Shown: positions 7,531 through 14,531 of the stretch, one piece after another
How positions within the stretch are numbered: position 1 is the stretch's first letter
Layout of the letters: each line of letters starts with the position of its first letter
DNA from: CAWCDJ01 sp963778675
Lineage (GTDB): Bacteria; Acidobacteriota; Terriglobia; Bryobacterales; Bryobacteraceae
Direction: 5' to 3'
Length of the DNA stretch: 64,000 bases
NCBI GenBank assembly: GCA_963778675.1
Contig: CAVZVI010000014.1
Coordinates: 310,001 to 374,000 of the forward strand
Notes under the pieces: model-generated
The model's database searches: none
What the model saw: the letters and a program-made list of their open reading frames with translations, nothing else
What the model was told of the DNA's origin: nothing
Program-made: the position numbers and the translations under genes

Positions 7531-9449
7531 GCCCAGCCCCGTATCTCGGCTTCGGACAGCGGCCGCTCGATCTTTTGCGCTTCCAGCCGGGCCGCCCGCA
7601 CGAGGTGGCCCATGGTGACCGGTTCGCCGGCTTCGGCTGCCAGAAAAGCGGCGTTCAATGCAATATTGCGAATGTTGCCGCCGGCCACGTTGAGTTGGGA
7701 GAGCTTCGCGGGATCCAGGCCCAAGGTCGGCGTGTTCGCCGGAAAGATCCGGCCCCAGATGGCCTGACGCTGCGCGGCGTCGGGAAAGGGAAAGCTCACG
7801 GTGAACCGCAGGCGGCGCTGGAAGGCCTTATCCAGAGCGGTCTTGAGGTTGGTGGTCAGAATCGCAAGGCCCTGATATGCCTCCATGCGCTGGAGAAGGT
7901 AGCTGACTTCGATGTTGGCGTAGCGGTCGTGGCTGTCCTTGACGTCGCCGCGCTTGCCAAACAGCGCGTCGGCCTCGTCGAAGAGCAGAAGCACGCCGCC
8001 TTCTTCGGCTGCGTCGAAGACCTGCTTGAGGTTCTTCTCGGTTTCCCCGATATACTTGCTGACCACCGCGGAGAGATCGATGCGGTAGAGATCCAACGCC
8101 AGTTCATGGGCCAAAACTTCCGCCGCCAGCGTCTTGCCCGTGCCGCTTTCGCCGGCGAACAATGCGCTGACACCCAATCCGCGGCGTCCCTTGGCCGAAA
8201 AGCCCCAAGTCTCGTAGACCTTCATGCGGTAGCGGACCTGCGAGGCCATGTGGCGTAGGGTCTGGATCTGTTGGTCGGGCAGGACCAGGTCCTCCCACCC
8301 GGCCAGCGGGACGAGCCGTTGAGCGAGGTCTTCCAGGCGCGGGCGGGAGAGGGACCGGCAAATGTCCCACAAATCTTCCGGACGAACCGGGCTGCGGCCC
8401 GAACTCGCGAGGGCGCCCGTGGAAAAGATGGTCTTGGCGCTCAGACGGAACTGCTCGGAAAGGGCGTCGATCGCGCCATCGCATCCGGCCGCGGCCGAGT
8501 CCAGGGCTTCTTCCCAGAGCCGCCTCTGCTCCGCCGGTTGCGGCTTGTTCACATCGAACCGGAAGAACGCCCGCTCGAGGCGCACCGGTTCCGAACTGGC
8601 CAGGATCAGCACGCCGGGAGTCCGCTCCACCAGGTGACGGGCGGAAGGTGTGAGGCCTCCGGTGCCGCACTGCACCAGCAAGGCCGCCGGCAGCAGTAGA
8701 GCCTCCCGCTGCCACAGGCGCGAGATCTGCTCCAAATCCGGGCCGGAAGACGGAAGATCTTCGGCTCGCACGGTGAACAACTGCCACCCGACGTTCCAGG
8801 CAGCAAAGGCGGCGGCGTCTTCCTGGCCCTGCGGATCGTCACCGCAAAAATGGAGGAGTGGCTCCTGTTGGGAATCGGCTTCAAACAAGCGGCGCGCCTG
8901 GTCGGCTACGGCTTTGTGTTCGCCGGCGATCCACAACGGAAACGGGCTGGCTTGAATCAGGGACTGGAGGCGTGCGTCGGGCAGGTTCACCCCGGCCAGG
9001 TAGTGGAGGATGCGTTCATCGATGCGCAGCGGCGCGGTGGTGAGCGCGTGGCCGGGTTCCACTTCGATAAGGCGGAAGTGGCGCAAAGGGCGGGACGGGG
9101 TCAAGGCGCTCCAGTGAGGTTCCGGCAGGGCCGCCATCGCCAGGCCGAACGTGGCGTACGCTCGCGGTGCGTGTCCCTGGGATTCGGCACACTGCGCGGC
9201 CAACAGGGAATCCATTTCTACGCCGGCGCACAAAAGAAGCAGCGCGCGTTCAAAGCTGCTGAGGCCAAACAGCTCGCACAGGCGATCGATAGCCGGCGGC
9301 TCCTCCAAGGCCTCGCACGCCATCCGGGCGGCTTGCGCGGACTCTTCGGCCGTTTCGCCTGCCAGACGCCGTTTCAGGCGAGCGAACTCCGCCACCAGGA
9401 AGGCCTGGTTGGCCTCGGTCCAGACGGCTTGGTGTTCGGCGGTTCTCAT
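7527..9449 (-). CDS. AAA+ ATPase of the contractile injection system (Afp15/Pvc15-like)
   Basis: A 640-residue protein. The N-terminal ~400 residues are a degenerate, mostly helical ATPase-like half; the C-terminal half is a full AAA+ module with Walker A GESGTGKT (~433-440), Walker B LLLFDEAD (~488-495), sensor-1 ILTTN (~530) and an RRLRF segment. In Afp/PVC the equivalent ATPase (Afp15) is needed for particle assembly, acting on sheath and terminator; it is cytoplasmic. The ATG at 9449 was chosen because it overlaps the DUF4255 stop as ATGA, the pattern used throughout this operon; an upstream in-frame start would intrude 45 bases into that gene. Confidence 0.92.
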   Translation of the reverse strand: MRTAEHQAVWTEANQAFLVAEFARLKRRLAGETAEESAQAARMACEALEEPPAIDRLCELFGLSSFERALLLLCAGVEMDSLLAAQCAESQGHAPRAYATFGLAMAALPEPHWSALTPSRPLRHFRLIEVEPGHALTTAPLRIDERILHYLAGVNLPDARLQSLIQASPFPLWIAGEHKAVADQARRLFEADSQQEPLLHFCGDDPQGQEDAAAFAAWNVGWQLFTVRAEDLPSSGPDLEQISRLWQREALLLPAALLVQCGTGGLTPSARHLVERTPGVLILASSEPVRLERAFFRFDVNKPQPAEQRRLWEEALDSAAAGCDGAIDALSEQFRLSAKTIFSTGALASSGRSPVRPEDLWDICRSLSRPRLEDLAQRLVPLAGWEDLVLPDQQIQTLRHMASQVRYRMKVYETWGFSAKGRRGLGVSALFAGESGTGKTLAAEVLAHELALDLYRIDLSAVVSKYIGETEKNLKQVFDAAEEGGVLLLFDEADALFGKRGDVKDSHDRYANIEVSYLLQRMEAYQGLAILTTNLKTALDKAFQRRLRFTVSFPFPDAAQRQAIWGRIFPANTPTLGLDPAKLSQLNVAGGNIRNIALNAAFLAAEAGEPVTMGHLVRAARLEAQKIERPLSEAEIRGWA

Positions 9450-10696
9450 ACGGTTATGAACGGTCCCGCGAAGGTGGGCGGGGTCGCCGCCCAATTGACG
9501 GCCACAGGACTTTCCACCCCATCCACGCGCAGGCGGGCCAGGTACGACCCAGAGGGAAGGGTTGGGAACTGGAAGCTGAGCGTAGCGGTGGGCGCATCGA
9601 AGGTAGCGGCCGGCGCAGCGGTCCCGCCCATGGCCAGGGAGACGCTCTGGTTAGGCAGGGCCTGCGGATCGCAGCTAAGGGTGACCAAGGTTCCAGAGGC
9701 ATTGGCTACCGCCGCCGGCGGCGGGGCGGCAAGTATTTTCGGAGCCAAGCCGACGGGCAGGCTGTTGGTGCTTCGCAGAACCTGGCCGCTGCCGTTGGTG
9801 AACAGCACCGAGAGGCTGTAGATGCCGGCCGGAAGATTCGCGGGATCGTCAGGCGCGACAAAGGAAATGGATTGATCGGTGACGGCGGATGGTGCGAACG
9901 GAGGATACCGGATTCCGAGGCGCTGGTTGGTTAAGGCGATCTGGCTGGCGCCCGATAAGGACTGGCCGCTCACTGTCACCGTGTCGCCGGGAGCCGGCGC
10001 GGTCTGGCCGGTGGGTGCCTGAATCTCGAACAGTTGCGCCGGACCGCCGGCATCAGCGGAAATATTCCGGCTCAAAACGGGAAGGGCGAATGAACTGGCC
10101 AGCGGCGATTGCATCAGCACCACCGACACATCGAATGCGAAGGTCGGGCGAAAGTCGGATTTGAGGGCCGTCCAGAGCCACGCTACCTCTTCGCGGCCGA
10201 GCGTTGCGGGCGTGATCTTCAGCATCTCGATCTGGTCGGCGAGACCCGAGGAACTCAACACGGCAGCCAGGGGATTAGTCGACGGCAGGTTGGTCAGGGC
10301 GGTGTTGATCTGGCCGCGCGGCAGCACGGGGTTTTCGTGGAGCATGAGAAGCGCGTAGCCCAGCAGCGCTTCGGCCTGGGTATCTTCGGATGCGTAGGCG
10401 GTCAACAGGTAGTGGAGGTCCAGGGCAAGCGGCGGGTTCTTCAACCTGGTCCTTCCGTCGGCGGCGGCGGAGGGGAGGTCGACATTGCGCCACGCGGCGT
10501 TGGGAGTGACCTGGTGCAGGAAGAGATTGACCTGGAGCTTGGAATTGCCGCCGCTACCGATGTTGGCCTGGACGATGTCCGGAGCGATTGCCGACACCGA
10601 AACGCCTCCCAACGGGGAGGCGGGATGGTTGTAGACGATGTTGAGGAAGTATTGCAACACCGCCGTGACGCCGGAAATGGCCAGGGCGTTGCTCAT
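9446..10696 (-). CDS. DUF4255 tail-terminator protein (Afp16/Pvc16-like) with Ig-like C-terminus
   Basis: A 416-residue protein. Residues ~1-200 are the Pvc16 N-terminal/DUF4255 domain (LAISGVTAVLQYFLN, then LQVNLFLHQVTPNAAWRN, LDLHYLLTAYA, LLGYALLMLHENPVL). The family caps the distal end of the tube and sheath and sets their length. The remaining ~200 residues are two beta-sandwich units of the IPT/TIG type (PGDTVTVSGQSLSG; AGIYSLSVLF; GSYLARLRVDGVESPV), as found in many longer members. Translation is coupled upstream by a TGATG overlap at 10694-10698 and downstream by ATGA with the ATPase gene. Confidence 0.9.
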   Translation of the reverse strand: MSNALAISGVTAVLQYFLNIVYNHPASPLGGVSVSAIAPDIVQANIGSGGNSKLQVNLFLHQVTPNAAWRNVDLPSAAADGRTRLKNPPLALDLHYLLTAYASEDTQAEALLGYALLMLHENPVLPRGQINTALTNLPSTNPLAAVLSSSGLADQIEMLKITPATLGREEVAWLWTALKSDFRPTFAFDVSVVLMQSPLASSFALPVLSRNISADAGGPAQLFEIQAPTGQTAPAPGDTVTVSGQSLSGASQIALTNQRLGIRYPPFAPSAVTDQSISFVAPDDPANLPAGIYSLSVLFTNGSGQVLRSTNSLPVGLAPKILAAPPPAAVANASGTLVTLSCDPQALPNQSVSLAMGGTAAPAATFDAPTATLSFQFPTLPSGSYLARLRVDGVESPVAVNWAATPPTFAGPFITV

Positions 10697-11379
10697 CAGG
10701 CCCCCCGGTTCCGGCGTTTGAGATACTCATCCAGGTTGAGGGACTTGCGGGCTGGTGGTTGCACCGCGGGACGGACGGAGGTCTGCGGCACGGCGGTCAC
10801 TTCGATGCGTCCGATATGGATTTCGATCTCGTCGCGCTCCTGCTCGGGTTGAGGGACGCGATGGGGAGCGGCGCTTCGCCGAGGCGCGGCCACGGTGGCC
10901 GGAGCGGGAGGATGGGAGACCCCGGGAATCCGCACAGGGTCGATAGGACGATCGCCTTCCGCGATTAATGGCCGGTAACTGTAGCCGACGGTTACTTCCC
11001 CTTGAAACGCGCCGGAAGGCGGCTCTGCCTGCCTGGTGGGGGTTTCACTCGGCTCTCCCGCGGGGGAGACCGACAGCATAGTTTGTCGGGCGGCGGGCGC
11101 GGGTTCTCCGGCCGCTTCCGTGCGGGGTACACCGAGCGGTCGCGGGTACGGCGGCCTTGCGTCCGCAGCCTGAGGAGGCGTTTCAAGGACCGCACCGGCA
11201 GGCAACGCCGATCTCGTGCCAGGTTCCGGCCGGCCGCTGAGCGCAATGCCCTCTTCGGCCAGATTGGTTTCAGGTGCAGCGCCGAATTGAGGGGCCGAGA
11301 AAAGCGACCCGAGAAGCGGGTGGACGGACCGGGTGGGTCTTCGGGTGTTCGACACCATCCGTTGCAGGTAGCCGCTCAT
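10696..11379 (-). CDS. proline-rich, mostly disordered eCIS protein
   Basis: A 227-residue protein with low-complexity Pro/Ala/Arg/Glu-rich sequence and no globular domain visible; it ends in the compact motif SLNLDEYLKRRNRGA. Proteins of this character, with a C-terminal 'SLdeYLkrR' tail, commonly stand between the baseplate-type gene and the DUF4255 gene in actinobacterial and acidobacterial eCIS operons; the role is unknown to me. The ATG at 11379 overlaps the upstream stop as ATGA and gives a far better protein than the longer antisense-like extension of the frame, so I use it. Confidence 0.75.
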   Translation of the reverse strand: MSGYLQRMVSNTRRPTRSVHPLLGSLFSAPQFGAAPETNLAEEGIALSGRPEPGTRSALPAGAVLETPPQAADARPPYPRPLGVPRTEAAGEPAPAARQTMLSVSPAGEPSETPTRQAEPPSGAFQGEVTVGYSYRPLIAEGDRPIDPVRIPGVSHPPAPATVAAPRRSAAPHRVPQPEQERDEIEIHIGRIEVTAVPQTSVRPAVQPPARKSLNLDEYLKRRNRGA

Positions 11380-12083
11380 TCGCGCACCATCTCCAGATAA
11401 AGAGCCCGGCGGGCTTCGCTCAGTGCCAGGATCTCCCCTTCGGTCCAGCCGTAGGCCGAGGCCAGAGTATGGATCTCCATCAGGAGCCGCCTGGCACGAG
11501 CCTCGATTTCTGACCACAGAAACGCGGCGAGGTCCAGGGTCTCGTCCCAATCGTGGCCGCACTTGGGGCAATGCACCGCCAGGCGTGTCTCCGCCAGTGG
11601 GTCGGCCGATGCCAGGCCGTCTCCCACCGCTTCGACCTCTTCCTGCGACCACGAGGAATGCGAGTCGCGCTCCAGGCAGCAGATCTCCAGGAGCCGGATT
11701 GCGGCCAGTTCGGGATCGGCCACGCGGGCGGCGCGGGCCAAGTCGCGGCTGGTGGGCAGGCGAAAGGAGCGTCCGTTTACGACGATCGTCTCGCCCGGCG
11801 CCCGGCTTACGCCCTGCTCGATCAAGGCGCGCGCGTCCATCTGAAATTCCAGCTTCTCGCCGCACTGAGGGCAGGGGACCCATCCCTCGAGTCCTGGGCC
11901 GAAGCAGGCGCAGCGCAACTCGGCCAGAGCCTGGTTGCGCCTTCCGAGCGGCCAGTCCGCCAGGCTGTCGCACGGTGTTTCCGGCAGGGCCGCACTCAGG
12001 GCCAGCAGACCCTGATCCAGAGGATGCAGGCGAACGCCGCGCTCCCACAGACTGAGGAAATCGGTGCCGGTGAGGGTCCGCAT
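11376..12083 (-). CDS. eCIS baseplate-type protein with zinc ribbon (T4 baseplate hub assembly chaperone-like)
   Basis: A 235-residue protein carrying two CxxC knuckles, CPQCGEKL (~77-84) and CPKCGHDW (~175-182), that could bind one zinc ion, embedded in a largely helical protein (LLALSAALPETP, LLEICCLERD, ILALSEARRALYLEMVRE). Proteins of this type follow the tube gene in many eCIS operons and are related to the T4 baseplate/hub chaperone family; the exact family name is tentative. It begins one base after the tube stop codon and ends in an ATGA overlap with the disordered-protein gene. Confidence 0.7.
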   Translation of the reverse strand: MRTLTGTDFLSLWERGVRLHPLDQGLLALSAALPETPCDSLADWPLGRRNQALAELRCACFGPGLEGWVPCPQCGEKLEFQMDARALIEQGVSRAPGETIVVNGRSFRLPTSRDLARAARVADPELAAIRLLEICCLERDSHSSWSQEEVEAVGDGLASADPLAETRLAVHCPKCGHDWDETLDLAAFLWSEIEARARRLLMEIHTLASAYGWTEGEILALSEARRALYLEMVRE

Positions 12084-12084
12084 A

Positions 12085-12612
12085 TCACGTGTTGACGGTG
12101 GTCAGCGTGGGTTCCTGCGGTTCGGTCACGCTGGTATCGCGCTCGAAGCCTTCGTTCTCCAACTTGATGTGTTCGATGGCAATGGCGTTGGCGTTGGCAT
12201 CCAGATCCGGAAGCGCCTGATATTCGGAGACCCAGCAGCGGTAGATCTTGTAAGCCATCACCAGTTGACCGGCCTCGTTGTAGAACTCGAGGTAGATGTC
12301 CTTCCGAAAGTTGGCCAGCGAGACCTCTGAACCGAGGGCCGACCCGAAGTTCCAGACCAGGCCCGCCCAGTCGTGGAACGCCATATCCTGGGTGAGGCCG
12401 CGCTCGAGCGTGATGGCTTCGAATTTTTGCCGCCCCGGCGACTTGTGGGAAGTGGAGGGATCGCCTCCCGAACGGTGCTCCACCACTTCGGTAGTGCGTT
12501 TCAAGGCGCTGACCTTGCTGACCCCGGCCACGTACTTGCCGTCCCACTTCAGGCGAAATTTGAAATTCTTGTAGGGGTCCAAACGCTGCGTGTTGACTGA
12601 AAACTGAGCCAC
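12085..12612 (-). CDS. eCIS inner tube protein (T4 gp19-like, Afp1/Afp5-like)
   Basis: A 175-residue protein of the phage tail tube/gp19 family, full length. It begins MAQFSVNTQRLDPYKNFKF and shows the typical RLKWDGKYVAGVSKVSALKR strand pair, a STSHKSPGR loop, ITLERGLTQDMAF, and a late DAIAIEHIKLENEG-type strand. It forms the stacked hexameric rings inside the sheath through which cargo is held. Only one tube gene is seen in the window. The 13-base gap to the sheath gene contains GGAGG (12621-12625 region on the minus strand), giving a strong ribosome binding site, as expected for a high-copy subunit. Confidence 0.93.
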   Translation of the reverse strand: MAQFSVNTQRLDPYKNFKFRLKWDGKYVAGVSKVSALKRTTEVVEHRSGGDPSTSHKSPGRQKFEAITLERGLTQDMAFHDWAGLVWNFGSALGSEVSLANFRKDIYLEFYNEAGQLVMAYKIYRCWVSEYQALPDLDANANAIAIEHIKLENEGFERDTSVTEPQEPTLTTVNT

Positions 12613-12625
12613 GGCAATCGCCTCC

Positions 12626-14221
12626 TTATGCTTGGGTTTGACCGGCCAACTGTTGGATCTGGATTACGACAAACTCGGCGGGATACAACGGAGCGAAGCC
12701 CACCAGGATATTGACGATTCCCTGGTTGATACTCGGCTGCGGGTTGTTCTCCGCATCGCACTTGACGAAGTAGGCCTGTTGTGGCGTGGTGCCCTGAAAG
12801 GCTCCCTGCAGGAACAGCCCTTGCATGAAGGCTCCCACGTTGAGACGGATCTGTCCCCATAGCGCTTCGTCGTTCGGTTCGAAGACCACCCACTGCGTGC
12901 CGTAGTAGAGGCTGGACTCGATAAAAAGCGCCACGCGCCGAATGGGCACATATTTCCACTCGGATCCGGCCTGGTCGCTGCCTTGCAGGGTGCGGGCCCC
13001 CCAGACCACGTTCCCGTAGACCTTGAACTGCCGCAGACAATTGATGGCCTGCACGTTGAGCACGCCGTTTTCGGCATCGGTGAGGACGAACTGGAGGCCC
13101 GACACGCCCGTCAGGCTGGCATCGATTCCAGCCGGAGCTTTCCAAACGCCGCGGCTGGTATCCGTCGCCGCATAGACGCCTGCCACGAAGCCGGAAGGGG
13201 GAAAGAGGCGTAGCCGGTTGCCGAACACGGGATCGGGCGCCTGAACCCAAGGGTAATAGTATGCGGAATAGTTGGAATTCTTGCCGGTCAGGCTACCGCT
13301 GTTCGAGCCGGCCGGTCCGGAGCTGGTCAGGGCGCCGGTGGTGGCGGTTTGGGGACTATCTACAATGCAGAAGGCCCGCTTTCCGGCGCAGTATGCCTGA
13401 AGGTTCTGTATGGTGACTGCGTCGGTTTCTCCGGGCACGCAGAGTAAGTTGAAAATGTCCACCCGGTCTAACAAGTGAATCCCGTAGTGATTGCCCGTGG
13501 CGGCCGGATCCGATCCCAAGGCAATTTCGAAGTTACCGTCCCCATTGACGCCATCAAGCGGGCTGAGTACGGAGCCGTCTGCCCCTCCGGTGAGTGGTGT
13601 GGCAGAAGCAGCACTGGGCGTAGCGCTGATCGTCGACGGCGCCGTACCGGTGGCGGGGTTCACGAAAGTGACGTACCGGGAATCGTTGTCGATCACGTTC
13701 ACCACGAACCGCGGGTCCGTGGCGGTGGCCGAAAGATTGACGAAGGTTTCCACGACCACTGTGTTGCCGCTGACGACCTGCGCGATCTGAATGCTGAAGC
13801 GGGTCGGGTCGGCGGTCTGCAGGACCACGGTGATCCGGAGGTTGCTTCCCCAGAGGCCCGGACTGCTCGCGAACAGGTGGAGGGTTCCCCCCACTGTAGC
13901 GTTGGCCGTCGCGGCGGCGGTGGGGGTAGTCGAGGCCGCCGGTGTGAGCGTGCCATCCCACACAACCCGGATGATATAGGCCTGCTGGCCGCCATTGGCG
14001 AAGAATTGGTTGACCGCGTAGCCGAGATAGCTGCGGGAGTCCAACCCGCCGAATTGGTTTTGGAAATCCGAAAAGCTCAGCACCAGCAAAGCTTGGTGCG
14101 TCGGCCCCTGGGGCGCCCAACCGGCGAAAGCCGCAATGGACGTGGCCACGCCCGTGATGGTGTGAACGGCACTCGGTATTTCCTCGATATAGACACCGGG
14201 AAAATTCAGTAAAGGCGGCAT
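12626..14221 (-). CDS. contractile tail sheath protein (Afp2/3/4-like)
   Basis: A 531-residue protein, first gene of the operon. It starts with the sheath-family hallmark PGVYIEEIPSAVHTITGVAT, followed by TSIAAFAGWAPQGP, an NQFGGLDSRSYLGYAVNQFF region and GGQQAYIIRV; the C-terminal domain has GNVVWGARTL, YVPIRRVALFIESSL, WVVFEPNDEALW and a final phage-like FVVIQIQQLAG. The middle ~200 residues are the variable surface domain. Sheath contraction drives the tube out of the particle. Only one sheath gene is present. A strong GGAGGAGGG ribosome binding site precedes the ATG, and a candidate promoter lies ~200 bases upstream. Confidence 0.95.
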   Translation of the reverse strand: MPPLLNFPGVYIEEIPSAVHTITGVATSIAAFAGWAPQGPTHQALLVLSFSDFQNQFGGLDSRSYLGYAVNQFFANGGQQAYIIRVVWDGTLTPAASTTPTAAATANATVGGTLHLFASSPGLWGSNLRITVVLQTADPTRFSIQIAQVVSGNTVVVETFVNLSATATDPRFVVNVIDNDSRYVTFVNPATGTAPSTISATPSAASATPLTGGADGSVLSPLDGVNGDGNFEIALGSDPAATGNHYGIHLLDRVDIFNLLCVPGETDAVTIQNLQAYCAGKRAFCIVDSPQTATTGALTSSGPAGSNSGSLTGKNSNYSAYYYPWVQAPDPVFGNRLRLFPPSGFVAGVYAATDTSRGVWKAPAGIDASLTGVSGLQFVLTDAENGVLNVQAINCLRQFKVYGNVVWGARTLQGSDQAGSEWKYVPIRRVALFIESSLYYGTQWVVFEPNDEALWGQIRLNVGAFMQGLFLQGAFQGTTPQQAYFVKCDAENNPQPSINQGIVNILVGFAPLYPAEFVVIQIQQLAGQTQA

Positions 14222-14388
14222 GATCCCTCCTCCTTCAGTTCTTACTCAGCGGCTGGTAGCCGGTAATACTCCGGGCGTACGTTTCAACACAGTTAGTGCG
14301 ATGAGGTCATGCAGGGGAAAACACTACGAATGTCCCAGGCAGAATGCTACTCTCAAGTTAGCCAAGACTGTGCTGTTCAACACCCTCC

Positions 14389-14450
14389 GTGTGTCACAGT
14401 TACGAATTCAGTCAGAAGTCTAATTAGCTTGATCCTGTGTGTCAAGTAAC
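14389..14450. repeat. two imperfect direct copies of a GTGTGTCA-(C)AGT-AC motif upstream of the eCIS operon
   Basis: Copy 1 is GTGTGTCACAGTTAC at 14389-14403 and copy 2 is GTGTGTCAAGTAAC at 14437-14450, 48 bases apart; copy 2 overlaps the -35 box of the candidate eCIS promoter. The arrangement would suit a regulator site, but no regulator is known. The remainder of the 310-base stretch 14222-14531 shows no gene, RNA or terminator I can support. Confidence 0.35.
14417..14445 (-). promoter_or_regulatory. candidate sigma-70-type promoter of the eCIS operon
   Basis: On the minus strand a perfect -35 box TTGACA (14445-14440) is followed after 17 bases by TAGACT (14422-14417), which matches TATAAT at four of six positions. 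This would give a leader of roughly 190 bases before the sheath ATG at 14221. It is the best promoter-like match I found between the sheath gene and the divergent GH92 gene. Confidence 0.5.
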
Positions 14451-14531
14451 AAATCCAAATCTTTCGACATCGGCATGCCGCCCGCCCCCTGGGGAGGAAA
14501 TCCCCGGCGCTGCGTGCTATCCCTCAAAGAG

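Noticed and set aside
14222..14531. Phage attachment site or prophage boundary beside the eCIS operon
   Set aside because: No integrase, tRNA, terminase, capsid or portal gene is present; the sheath/tube/AAA+/DUF4255 set is the eCIS type, not a myophage.
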